Notes under the pieces: generated by a model
Databases searched by the model: none
Seen by the model: the letters and a program-made list of their open reading frames with translations, nothing else
Told to the model about the DNA's origin: nothing
Made by a program: the position numbers and the translations under genes
In this document: positions 1-7,173 of the stretch, piece after piece
How positions within the stretch are numbered: the first letter of the stretch is position 1
How the letters are laid out: the number at the start of each line of letters is the position of its first letter
From: Gammaproteobacteria bacterium
Lineage (GTDB): Bacteria; Pseudomonadota; Gammaproteobacteria; UBA5335; SLRW01
Assembly: GCA_007134115.1 (NCBI GenBank)
Contig: SLLK01000126.1
Location: 1-11,756, forward strand
DNA length: 11,756 bases
Direction: 5' to 3'

Positions 1-78
1 CAATGCGGCCGGTGCCGGTCGTCGATAGTCTTTAGCGGGCTGCCGATTGCTGCCATACCCGGTGCGATCGGCGTGCCC

Positions 79-1239
79 TCAGATGCCCGCGGCCTTGCGC
101 AGGGCGTCTGCCTTGTCGGTGCGTTCCCAGGTAAAGTCGGCATCCTCGCGACCGAAGTGCCCGTAGGTGGCGGTCTTGCGGTAGATTGGCCGCAGCAGGT
201 CGAGCATGCGCGTCAGCGCCCGCGGACGCAGATCGAAATGCTCGCGCACCAGCGCGGTCAGTTTGTCCTCGGGCAATTTTCCGGTGCCGAAGGTGTCCAC
301 ACTGATCGAGGTCGGGTCGGCCACGCCGATGGCGTAGGAAACCTGGATTTCGCAGCGATCGGCAAGCCCGGCGGCAACGATATTCTTGGCCACGTAGCGG
401 CCGGCGTAGGCCGCCGAGCGGTCGACCTTGGACGGGTCCTTGCCCGAGAAGGCGCCGCCGCCGTGCCGCGCCATGCCGCCGTAGGTGTCGACAATGATCT
501 TGCGTCCGGTCAGGCCGCAATCACCCACCGGGCCACCGATGACGAACTTGCCGGTGGGGTTGATGAAGTACTTGGTGTCAGCGGTCAGCCACTCGGCGGG
601 CAGCACGGGCTTGATGATTTCCTCGCGCACGGCTTCCTGCAGGTCTTTTTGCGGCATGCCGGGGCTGTGCTGGGTGGATAGCACCACAGCGTCCACCGCC
701 ACAGGCCGGTTGTCCTCGTAACGCAGGGTCACCTGGCTCTTGGCGTCCGGGCGCAGCCAGGCCAGTTCACCGCTGCGGCGCAATTCCGACTGGCGGCGCA
801 CCAGCCGGTGTGCGTAGGTCACCGGCGCCGGCATCAGCACATCGGTTTCGTTGCTGGCATAACCGAACATCAGGCCCTGGTCGCCGGCGCCCTGGTTTTC
901 CTCTTCCTCGCGATCCACGCCCTGGGCGATGTCCGCGGACTGCTTGCCGATGGTGTTGATAATGGCGCAGGTGTCCGCATCAAAACCCATCTCGGTGCCC
1001 ACGTAGCCGATGTCGCGCACTGTGTCGCGGGCGATTTTCTCGTAGTCCAGCACCGCGTTGGTGGTGATTTCACCGCTGAGCAACACCATTCCCGTCTTGA
1101 CCAGGGTTTCGCATGCCACCCGCGCGCGCGGGTCCTCTTGCAGGATGGCGTCGAGCACGGCGTCGGATATCTGGTCACACATTTTGTCCGGGTGTCCCTC
1201 GGATACCGATTCCGAGGTGAAGAGAAAATTTCTGGGCAT
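79..1239 (-). CDS. metK: S-adenosylmethionine synthetase
   Basis: Makes S-adenosylmethionine from methionine and ATP in the cytosol, releasing phosphate and pyrophosphate. The protein is 386 aa, close to the 384 aa of E. coli MetK, and aligns with it over its whole length. Visible motifs are GHPDK at residues 15-19 (His16 matches E. coli His14), GAGDQG at 117-122, PDAK ending at Lys167, GDCGLTGRK at about 239-247, and the phosphate loop GGGAFSGKD at 260-268. All expected catalytic Lys, Arg and Asp residues are present. An in-frame ATG at 1272 would add 11 residues. I prefer the ATG at 1239 because an AGGAAG ribosome site lies about 8 nt upstream, the protein then begins like the family (MPRNFLFTSESVSEG), and the 1272 ATG has no ribosome site. 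The gene is divergent from tkt. No SAM- or SAH-type riboswitch was recognised on either side. Confidence 0.97.
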   Translation of the reverse strand: MPRNFLFTSESVSEGHPDKMCDQISDAVLDAILQEDPRARVACETLVKTGMVLLSGEITTNAVLDYEKIARDTVRDIGYVGTEMGFDADTCAIINTIGKQSADIAQGVDREEEENQGAGDQGLMFGYASNETDVLMPAPVTYAHRLVRRQSELRRSGELAWLRPDAKSQVTLRYEDNRPVAVDAVVLSTQHSPGMPQKDLQEAVREEIIKPVLPAEWLTADTKYFINPTGKFVIGGPVGDCGLTGRKIIVDTYGGMARHGGGAFSGKDPSKVDRSAAYAGRYVAKNIVAAGLADRCEIQVSYAIGVADPTSISVDTFGTGKLPEDKLTALVREHFDLRPRALTRMLDLLRPIYRKTATYGHFGREDADFTWERTDKADALRKAAGI

Positions 1240-1326
1240 GGTGCCGACTTCCTGTTCGTATGGGTTGTTCATAAAGCGCTGCGCAAGCGAAGTTTATCAA
1301 CGCAGCCACAGGTTCCGAAGTCGCCC

Positions 1327-1332
1327 ATTCTA
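1327..1332 (-). promoter_or_regulatory. Possible -10 box of the metK promoter
   Basis: On the minus strand this reads TAGAAT, five of six bases of the sigma-70 -10 consensus, inside a local AT-rich stretch. No good -35 hexamer lies at 16-18 bp; the nearest is a poor CTGCAT. Transcription would begin near 1320 and give an untranslated leader of about 80 nt before the ATG at 1239. This is a weak assignment from one hexamer. Confidence 0.2.
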
Positions 1333-1452
1333 GCCTGTAAATGCCGCCGGATGCAGCCGATGCTGAAGGCGCGGGTTCAGGACGGGCCGCAATTGTGACC
1401 CCCGCGCGTGGCAGTGGTTCCGTATGGCGGGTTGCCGCTGCGCCCTAAAAGA

Positions 1453-1464
1453 GCGAAAATTCGC
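1453..1464. repeat. Short inverted repeat upstream of tkt (possible operator)
   Basis: GCGAA and TTCGC are separated by AA, giving a 12-bp dyad in an AT-rich island of an otherwise GC-rich spacer. The form suits a dimeric repressor or activator. It does not match a binding consensus I can name, and it may be chance. Confidence 0.25.
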
Positions 1465-1672
1465 GCCTCCCGTGATCGCGGGTTGAAGTTTTCACAGGGG
1501 CGCCGGACCGGGCGGCGCTTTCCCTTGAAGGAGCCGCACTTCGATTCCGTGCGTGGAGTCAGCGGCGTTTCCTTCTGGCAGTTTGACGCATTCTGCGCGC
1601 GCCTGAATGCCCCGCAGCCCCGGCGCCGCGCGCGATGCTCCCGACAACCCACAAGCCGGAGAACCGGACAAG

Positions 1673-3670
1673 ATGCCTTCCCGCCTCGAACTCGCGAACG
1701 CCGTTCGCGCTCTCAGTATGGACGCCGTGCAGGCGGCCAATTCCGGCCACCCCGGCATGCCCATGGGCATGGCCGATATCGCCGAAGTGTTGTGGAATGA
1801 TTACCTGCGCCACAATCCTGCCGATCCGCAGTGGTTCAACCGCGACCGCTTCGTGCTGTCAAACGGGCATGGCTCGATGTTGCTCTATTCGGTGTTGCAT
1901 CTGAGCGGCTACGACCTGCCGCTGGACGAGCTGCGCAATTTCCGCCAGCTGCACTCAAAAACCCCCGGCCATCCGGAGCTGGGTTTCGCGCCCGGGGTGG
2001 AAACCACCACCGGTCCGCTGGGGCAGGGGCTGGCCAATGCCGTGGGCATGGCGATCAGCGAAAAGATTCTGGCGGCGCGCTTCAATCGTCCCGACTATGC
2101 GGTTATCGACCACCACACCTGGGTGTTTCTGGGTGATGGCTGTCTGATGGAAGGCATTTCGCACGAAGCCTGTTCGCTGGCCGGCACGCTGGGCCTGGGC
2201 AAGCTGATCGCCTTTTATGACGACAATGGCATCTCCATCGACGGTGATGTGGACGGCTGGTTTACCGACGACACCCCGGCCCGCTTCAGGGCCTATGGCT
2301 GGCAGGTGATCGCCGATGTCGACGGCCATGATCCGGCCGCCATTGATGCCGCCGTGGCGCAGGCCAAAGCGGAAACCGGTCGTCCCACGCTGATTTGCTG
2401 CAAGACCGTGATCGGCTGGGGATCGCCCAACAAACAGGGCACGGAGGGCGTACACGGCGCGGCGCTGGGCGAGGACGAGGTCGCCCTGGCGCGCGAGACC
2501 CTTGGCTGGCAGCACGCGCCGTTCGAGATTCCGGACGCTGTTCGCGCAGGCTGGGATGCGCGCGAGCGTGGCCAGGCATGGCAGGCACAATGGCAGGAAC
2601 GGCTGGAAGCCTATGCGCGCGAATATCCGGAGCCGGCTGCCGAGCTGTCCCGGCGCATGCGCGGCGAACTCCCGGCCGGCTGGGACGAGACCGCGGCAAA
2701 ACTCGTGCGCCAAACCCACGAGGCGGCGGCGAAGGTGGCCACCCGCAAGAGCTCGCAGCAGGCGCTGGCGACTTTCAGCGAAGTGCTGCCGGAACTGGTC
2801 GGCGGCTCGGCCGACCTGGCCGGCTCCAATGGCACCATGTGGTCCGGCGTGCGCGAGGTGACCCCGCAGCAGGGCGATGCCAACTACATCTATTTCGGTG
2901 TGCGGGAATTTGCCATGTCCGCCATCGTCAACGGCATGGCCGTGCACGGCGGGTTTATTCCCTACGGCGCCACCTTCCTGACTTTCTCGGATTACGCTCG
3001 CAACGCCGTGCGTATGTCGGCGCTGATGAAGACCGGCAGCATCTTCGTCTACACCCACGATTCCATCGGCCTGGGCGAAGACGGTCCCACCCACCAGCCG
3101 GTGGAGCACCTGGCCAGCCTGCGGATGATTCCCGGGCTGCATGTCTGGCGCCCCTGCGACGCTGTGGAATCGGCGGTGTGCTGGCGCGAAGCCATTGCCC
3201 GGCGCGACGGTCCCAGTGTGCTGGTGTTCTCGCGCCAGGGGCTTGAGCACCAGCCGCGCGAGCAGCAGACCATCGACGATATCGCGCGAGGTGGCTATAT
3301 CCTGCGCGACTGCGAGGGAGAGCCGGAGGCCATCATCATCGCCACCGGTTCCGAAGTCGAGCTGGCGACGGCCGCAGCGGCTACACTGGGCGACGACGGT
3401 CGCCGTGTGCGCGTGGTGTCCATGCCCTGCACGGCGCGATTTGATGCGCAGGACCCGGCGTACCGCGATCGCGTGCTGCCGCCGGCGGTGACCCGGCGCG
3501 TGATCGTGGAGGCGGGTGTCAGTGAAGGCTGGTATCGCTATGCCGGTTCCGCCGGGGTGGTGCTGGGGCTGGATCGCTTCGGCGAGTCGGCGCCGGCCGG
3601 CGACCTGATGAAGTACTTCGGTTTTACCGCCGACCATGTGGTGGCGGCGGTACGCAAGTTGACAGACTGA
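1673..3670 (+). CDS. tkt: Transketolase
   Basis: A thiamine-diphosphate enzyme that moves two-carbon ketol units between sugar phosphates (xylulose-5-P with ribose-5-P or erythrose-4-P) in the non-oxidative pentose phosphate pathway or Calvin cycle. The protein is 665 aa against 663 for E. coli TktA, and is similar throughout. His26, His66 and His100 are at the E. coli positions. The cofactor motif runs from GDG (154-156) to Asn185. The second domain has the catalytic glutamate at 412 (GVREFAMSA), His462 in YTHDSIGLGEDG, and His474 in PTHQP. The frame is open back to 1607, but the extra 22 residues are low-complexity and absent from the family. The ATG at 1673 gives MPSRLELANAVRALSMDAVQ, the standard start, with GGAG 11 nt upstream. 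It heads the tkt-gap-pgk set and is followed by a 119-nt spacer. Confidence 0.97.
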   Translation: MPSRLELANAVRALSMDAVQAANSGHPGMPMGMADIAEVLWNDYLRHNPADPQWFNRDRFVLSNGHGSMLLYSVLHLSGYDLPLDELRNFRQLHSKTPGHPELGFAPGVETTTGPLGQGLANAVGMAISEKILAARFNRPDYAVIDHHTWVFLGDGCLMEGISHEACSLAGTLGLGKLIAFYDDNGISIDGDVDGWFTDDTPARFRAYGWQVIADVDGHDPAAIDAAVAQAKAETGRPTLICCKTVIGWGSPNKQGTEGVHGAALGEDEVALARETLGWQHAPFEIPDAVRAGWDARERGQAWQAQWQERLEAYAREYPEPAAELSRRMRGELPAGWDETAAKLVRQTHEAAAKVATRKSSQQALATFSEVLPELVGGSADLAGSNGTMWSGVREVTPQQGDANYIYFGVREFAMSAIVNGMAVHGGFIPYGATFLTFSDYARNAVRMSALMKTGSIFVYTHDSIGLGEDGPTHQPVEHLASLRMIPGLHVWRPCDAVESAVCWREAIARRDGPSVLVFSRQGLEHQPREQQTIDDIARGGYILRDCEGEPEAIIIATGSEVELATAAAATLGDDGRRVRVVSMPCTARFDAQDPAYRDRVLPPAVTRRVIVEAGVSEGWYRYAGSAGVVLGLDRFGESAPAGDLMKYFGFTADHVVAAVRKLTD

Positions 3671-3692
3671 ACGCAGGGATACGGTATCAACG

Positions 3693-3717
3693 CCCGGCTG
3701 TGACATGATCGGCCGGG
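3693..3717 (+). terminator. Weak hairpin after tkt
   Basis: CCCGGC (3693-3698) can pair with GCCGGG (3712-3717) around a 13-nt loop, followed by only three T residues. It starts 22 nt after the tkt stop. It could be a partial terminator or RNA-processing hairpin between tkt and gap. The short stem, large loop and poor U-tract make true termination doubtful. Confidence 0.25.
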
Positions 3718-3789
3718 TTTGCAAAGCGAGGCCGGGTGGCGTGTTGACCCGGTCGGGGCAGACAACAGGCAACCGGAACGAGGCATGTT

Positions 3790-4800
3790 ATGGCGATCAA
3801 TATCGCGATTAACGGATACGGACGTATTGGCCGCAACGTACTGCGGGCGGTGTATGAATCGGAGCGCAACGACGAGTTTCGTATCGTCGCCATCAACGAC
3901 CTGGGCGATGCGGAAACCAACGCCCACCTGACGCGCTTTGACACTGCGCACGGTCGCTTCCCCGGTGAAGTGAAGGTGGAAGGCGACGCGCTGGTGGTCA
4001 ACGGTGACCGCATCCAGGTGCTCGCCGAGCGCGATCCGGCCAGCCTGCCGTGGGACAAGCTGAAAGTGGATGTGGTGCTGGAATGCACGGGCCTGTTCGC
4101 CAGCAAGGACAAGGCGGCCGCGCACCTCAAGGGCGGCGCCAAAAAGGTGGTGATTTCGGCGCCGGCGGGCAAGGATCTGCCGACCATCGTCTACGGCGTC
4201 AATCAAGACACACTCAAGGCATCCGATGACATTGTTTCCAACGCATCCTGCACCACCAACTGCCTGGCGCCGCTGGTCAAGCCGTTGCACGACAAGCTCG
4301 GACTGGTCAACGGTCTGATGAATACCATCCATGCCTACACCAACGACCAGGTGCTGACGGATGTGTACCATTCCGATCTGCGCCGCGCGCGTTCGGCCAC
4401 CATGTCGATGATCCCCACCAAGACCGGCGCTGCCGCTGCCGTGGGCCTGGTGATGCCGGAGCTCAACGGCAAGCTGGACGGATTCGCCGTGCGCGTGCCC
4501 ACCATTAACGTCTCCATGGTGGATCTGACTTTTACCGCCGGCCGCAAGACCAGTGTGGAAGAGGTCAACAGCATCCTGCGCGAAGCATCGCAGGGCGCGC
4601 TCAAGGGCGTGCTGGACTACAACGACGGGCCGCTGGTTTCCATCGACTTTAACCACAACCCGGCTTCCTCAACCTTTGACTCCACGCTGACCAAGGTGAT
4701 CGACGGCACGCTGGTCAAGGTCTGCGCCTGGTATGACAATGAGTGGGGCTTCTCCAATCGCATGCTCGATACGACGAAGGCGTTGATGGAAGCGAAATGA
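3790..4800 (+). CDS. gap: Glyceraldehyde-3-phosphate dehydrogenase, type I
   Basis: Oxidises and phosphorylates glyceraldehyde-3-phosphate to 1,3-bisphosphoglycerate with NAD(P). The protein is 336 aa, the usual length. The Rossmann motif NGYGRIGRN is at 8-16. The catalytic motif SNASCTTNC is at 150-158 with Cys154, and the base is His181 in NTIHAYTNDQ. YHSDLRRARSATMSMIPT and the C-terminal WYDNEWGFSNRMLDT are also present. The related erythrose-4-phosphate dehydrogenase (Epd) often occupies this slot. The TIHAYTNDQ and IPTKTGAAAAVG segments favour true GAPDH, whereas E. coli Epd as I recall it reads TIHSAMHDQQ and IPVDTKLAAG. Asn36-Asp37 after the second beta strand suggests use of NAD, but this is inference. 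GAGG sits 6 nt before the ATG; the ATG at 3785 is out of frame. The stop overlaps the ATG of a small frame (ATGA, 4797-4800). Confidence 0.95.
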   Translation: MAINIAINGYGRIGRNVLRAVYESERNDEFRIVAINDLGDAETNAHLTRFDTAHGRFPGEVKVEGDALVVNGDRIQVLAERDPASLPWDKLKVDVVLECTGLFASKDKAAAHLKGGAKKVVISAPAGKDLPTIVYGVNQDTLKASDDIVSNASCTTNCLAPLVKPLHDKLGLVNGLMNTIHAYTNDQVLTDVYHSDLRRARSATMSMIPTKTGAAAAVGLVMPELNGKLDGFAVRVPTINVSMVDLTFTAGRKTSVEEVNSILREASQGALKGVLDYNDGPLVSIDFNHNPASSTFDSTLTKVIDGTLVKVCAWYDNEWGFSNRMLDTTKALMEAK

Positions 4801-4955
4801 GCCAGCTGTCCGCTTCGAAGCGGAACACGAAGAGCATGAAGCAGGCACTCGTGCGCCTCCCCGCGCTCAGGGGACAGCCCGAAGGGAGACTTGCGGGGCG
4901 TCCCGGCGATTTTGTCTTCATGTCATTGATGTTATGGAGTTCGGCTACATGCTGA
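4797..4955 (+). CDS. Candidate 52-aa basic small protein between gap and pgk
   Basis: This frame begins in the ATGA overlap with the gap stop and ends 7 nt inside pgk (stop 4953-4955), an arrangement that would allow translational coupling to both. GGAAG (4788-4792) lies 4 nt before the ATG. The product is short and basic, with the middle reading KQALVRLPALRGQPEGR and a more hydrophobic end. I recognise no family. Against it, the same bases hold a perfect palindrome and GC-rich hairpins, so the composition may only reflect RNA structure. It may be a coincidental frame. Confidence 0.22.
   Translation: MSQLSASKRNTKSMKQALVRLPALRGQPEGRLAGRPGDFVFMSLMLWSSATC
4809..4824. repeat. Perfect 16-bp palindrome in the gap-pgk spacer
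   Basis: TCCGCTTCGAAGCGGA is its own reverse complement. As RNA it would fold as a 6-bp stem with a UCGA loop, starting 8 nt after the gap stop. It has no following U-tract, so it is not an intrinsic terminator. It could be a protein-binding dyad, or a stabilising or processing hairpin that separates gap from pgk message levels. Confidence 0.6.
4858..4904 (+). promoter_or_regulatory. GC-rich region with competing hairpins in the pgk leader
   Basis: Three pairings are possible and partly exclude each other: TCCCC (4858-4862) with GGGGA (4870-4874), CCCCGC (4859-4864) with GCGGGG (4893-4898), and GGGAC (4871-4875) with GTCCC (4900-4904). It ends about 45 nt before the pgk start. Alternative folding is typical of attenuators or structured leaders, but GC-rich DNA often gives such pairings by chance. 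No known RNA family was recognised. Confidence 0.25.
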
Positions 4956-6121
4956 AAATGACCGACCTTGATCTGCGTGACCGGCGCGTGTTGATTCGTG
5001 AGGATCTCAATGTGCCGGTGCGTGGCGGTGAAGTGACCAGCGACAGTCGTATCCGGGCGGCGCTGCCTACTCTGCGCGCCGCGCGTGATGCGGGCGCGCG
5101 GGTGATCGTGGTGTCGCACCTGGGACGCCCGGTGGAAGGCGAGTTCGACCCTGCGCTGTCGCTGGCGCCGGTAGCGAAGCGCCTGGGTGAGTTGCTTGAG
5201 CAGCCGGTGCGGCTGATCGACCAGTGGCAGGACGGCGTCGAGGTCGCCGCGGGCGAAGTCGTGTTGCTGGAGAATATCCGTTTCGAGGCGGGCGAGAAAA
5301 AGGACGATGAAGGTCTGTCACGACGCCTGGCCGCCCTGTGTGATGTCTACGTGATGGATGCGTTCGGCACCGCGCATCGTGCCCAGTCGTCCACCCACGG
5401 CGTCGCCCGGTTCGCGCCGCAGGCGTGTGCCGGCCCCCTGCTTGTAGCCGAGCTGGAAGCGCTGGGACGCGCCATGGAACAGCCGCGCCGGCCATTGCTG
5501 GCCATTGTCGGCGGGGCCAAGGTGTCGACCAAGCTGTCCGTGCTGGAAGCGCTGATTACCCGCGTGGACCAGCTCATCGTCGGCGGCGGCATCGCCAATA
5601 CCTTTATTGCGGCGGCCGGGCATAACGTGGGTCGCTCGCTGTACGAGGCGGACCTGGTCGATGACGCCAGAAAGCTGATGGAGCGGGCCCGCGACCGCGG
5701 CGCGGAGATCCCCGTGCCCGAAGATGTGATCGTCGCCACCGAGTTGTCCGCCGAGGTGCAGCCGACCCGGCGCAAGGTGGACGAAGTCGCCGACGACGAA
5801 ATGATTCTGGATATCGGCCCGCGCACCGCCGAGGCCTACGCCGAGCGCATTCGCGCTGCGGGCACGGTGGTCTGGAATGGCCCGGTGGGGGTTTTTGAGT
5901 ATGACGCCTTCGCCGAGGGCACCCGCATCACTGGCGAGGCCGTGGCGGCCAGCGACGCCTTCTCCATTGCCGGCGGTGGCGACACCCTCGCGGCCGTCGA
6001 CAAATACGGCCTGGCGGACCGGGTGTCGTACATCTCCACCGGCGGCGGCGCCTTCCTCGAATTTCTCGAAGGCAAGACCCTGCCGGCGGTGGCCATGCTG
6101 GAGGAGCGTGCCAGGGGGTGA
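4949..6121 (+). CDS. pgk: Phosphoglycerate kinase
   Basis: Transfers phosphate between 1,3-bisphosphoglycerate and ADP to give 3-phosphoglycerate and ATP, taking the product of Gap. The protein is 390 aa (E. coli 387). The N-terminal substrate domain has the signature RxDLNVP at 17-23 (Arg, Asp and Asn present) and SHLGRP at 56-61, then MDAFGTAHRAQSSTHG at about 136-151. The nucleotide domain has GGAKVSTK at 188-195, WNGPVGVFE at 309-317, GGGDT at 342-346 and GGGAFLE at 365-371. An upstream in-frame ATG at 4934 would add five residues, but it is part of the GGAG ribosome site (4936-4939) that lies 9 nt before the ATG at 4949, so I use 4949. A third ATG at 4958 is also possible. Pyruvate kinase and fructose-bisphosphate aldolase, often next in such clusters, do not follow here. 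Confidence 0.97.
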   Translation: MLKMTDLDLRDRRVLIREDLNVPVRGGEVTSDSRIRAALPTLRAARDAGARVIVVSHLGRPVEGEFDPALSLAPVAKRLGELLEQPVRLIDQWQDGVEVAAGEVVLLENIRFEAGEKKDDEGLSRRLAALCDVYVMDAFGTAHRAQSSTHGVARFAPQACAGPLLVAELEALGRAMEQPRRPLLAIVGGAKVSTKLSVLEALITRVDQLIVGGGIANTFIAAAGHNVGRSLYEADLVDDARKLMERARDRGAEIPVPEDVIVATELSAEVQPTRRKVDEVADDEMILDIGPRTAEAYAERIRAAGTVVWNGPVGVFEYDAFAEGTRITGEAVAASDAFSIAGGGDTLAAVDKYGLADRVSYISTGGGAFLEFLEGKTLPAVAMLEERARG

Positions 6122-6192
6122 GCTTTTGACCTTGTCCATAGAGAAAGGGGCTGAAATCCGAGCGAGCGTTCGGTAAGATGGGCGGCAGCCAG

Positions 6193-6244
6193 GACGGCGA
6201 CCGGGGGATACTCTGGCCGCCGTCGCTGTTTCTGCGGCAGCGAC
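6193..6244 (+). terminator. Overlapping hairpins after pgk, possible terminator
   Basis: GACGGCG (6193-6199) pairs with CGCCGTC (6218-6224), followed by GCTGTTTCTG. A second hairpin, GTCGCTG (6222-6228) with CAGCGAC (6238-6244), is followed by AGCTTTG. The two share bases 6222-6224, so they cannot both form completely. Neither has a clean U-tract. Their position, 71 nt after the pgk stop and 44 nt before the next gene, suits termination or attenuation at the boundary between two operons. Confidence 0.35.
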
Positions 6245-6288
6245 AGCTTTGCCGCGCCGATACAGAATCCCCGTGAACCTCAGGTGAA

Positions 6289-7137
6289 ATGATGAAACGT
6301 TTCGAAGGAACCAAGAGCTACGTCGCCACCGACGAACTGAAGATGGCGATGAATGCGGCGATCAAGCTGGAGCGTCCGTTGCTGGTCAAGGGCGAGCCGG
6401 GCACCGGCAAGACGATGCTGGCCGAGGAAGTGGCCGCCGGACTGGGGTGCCCGTTGTTCCAGTGGCACATCAAGTCCACCAGCAAGGCCCAGCAGGGGTT
6501 GTATGAGTACGACGCGGTATCGCGGCTGCGCGATTCGCAGCTGGGTGATGATCGTGTGCATGATATTTCCAATTACATTGTGCGCGGGCCCTTGTGGGAT
6601 GCACTGGAGTGCGATGAGACGCCGGTGCTGCTGATCGACGAGATCGACAAGGCGGATATCGAATTCCCCAACGACCTGCTGCGCGAACTCGATCGCATGG
6701 AATTCTATGTGTACGAGACCCAGCAGACCATACGCGCCAAAAACCGCCCGATCATCATCATTACCTCGAACAACGAGAAAGAACTGCCCGACGCCTTCCT
6801 GCGCCGCTGTTTCTTCCATTACATTCGCTTCCCCGACCGGGAGACCATGCAGCACATCGTCGACGTGCACTTCCCTGACCTCAAGAAAACGCTGGTGCGC
6901 GAGGCTATGGAAGTGTTCTTCGATCTGCGTGAGGTCCCCGGGCTGAAGAAGAAACCGTCGACTTCAGAGCTGCTGGACTGGCTCAAGCTGCTGATGGCGG
7001 AGGATATTCCTGCCGAAGCGTTGCGCAGCCGTGATTCCGGCAAGGCGATTCCGCCGCTGTACGGCGCGCTGCTCAAGAACGAGCAGGATGTGCAGTTGTT
7101 CGAGCGCCTGGCGTTCATGGCCCGGCGCCAGGCCTGA
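6289..7137 (+). CDS. MoxR-family AAA+ ATPase
   Basis: A cytosolic AAA+ ATPase of the MoxR group, which usually works with a von Willebrand A partner as a chaperone that assembles or activates metalloenzymes and other complexes. The protein is 282 aa. It shows Walker A GEPGTGKT at 35-42, Walker B VLLIDEID at 113-120, sensor-1 ITSNNEKELP at about 158-167, and the paired arginines of the arginine finger at 172-173 (FLRRCFFHYIRFPD). The C-terminal 100 residues would form the lid helices. Two ATGs occur (6289 and 6292). The AGGTGA at 6282-6287 is better spaced for 6292, so the first Met may not be used. The VWA gene follows 36 nt downstream on the same strand, so the pair is probably one operon. 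The client protein cannot be deduced from the window. Confidence 0.92.
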   Translation: MMKRFEGTKSYVATDELKMAMNAAIKLERPLLVKGEPGTGKTMLAEEVAAGLGCPLFQWHIKSTSKAQQGLYEYDAVSRLRDSQLGDDRVHDISNYIVRGPLWDALECDETPVLLIDEIDKADIEFPNDLLRELDRMEFYVYETQQTIRAKNRPIIIITSNNEKELPDAFLRRCFFHYIRFPDRETMQHIVDVHFPDLKKTLVREAMEVFFDLREVPGLKKKPSTSELLDWLKLLMAEDIPAEALRSRDSGKAIPPLYGALLKNEQDVQLFERLAFMARRQA

Positions 7138-7173
7138 GCGTAGCCGACCAGCGCTATCGGATGAGGTGACGCC

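Larger units (their letters stand above)
1240..1672. other. Divergent metK-tkt intergenic region (433 nt)
   Basis: I see no credible gene here; the frames crossing it are low-complexity shadows or N-terminal extensions of metK and tkt. It must hold both divergent promoters. Structures seen are GCGCGGG (1369-1375) facing CCCGCGC (1401-1407), the inverted repeat GCGAAAATTCGC (1453-1464), and CCCG/CGGG (1469-1472 / 1479-1482) directly before TTGAAG. The AT-rich stretch 1446-1461 stands out against GC-rich surroundings and is the most operator-like part. No known riboswitch consensus was recognised. Confidence 0.6.

Noticed and set aside
1..78. SAH riboswitch or ahcY start downstream of metK; a GCCGAT/ATCGGC dyad (42-47, 67-72)
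   Set aside because: The reverse complement does not match the SAH riboswitch core as I know it, the 6-bp stem has a 19-nt loop and no U-tract, and no start of a second gene is visible.
808..1398. 196-codon frame on the plus strand entering the metK-tkt spacer
   Set aside because: Mostly antisense to metK; the portion outside metK is low-complexity, with no sign of a conserved protein.
1607..1672. N-terminal extension of transketolase
   Set aside because: These 22 residues are absent from the family, and the ATG at 1673 gives the standard N-terminus with a GGAG upstream.
1955..3772. 605-codon open frame on the minus strand
   Set aside because: It lies antisense across tkt, is rich in His, Arg and Gly as GC-rich shadow frames are, and resembles no protein; the plus-strand transketolase is certain.
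3538..4656. 372-codon open frame on the minus strand
   Set aside because: Antisense to the end of tkt and most of gap, with shadow-frame composition and no recognisable motif.
3790..4800. Erythrose-4-phosphate dehydrogenase (epd) instead of gap
   Set aside because: The segment after the catalytic His and the IPTKTGAAAAVG stretch fit GAPDH better than Epd, although only a tree or assay would settle it fully.
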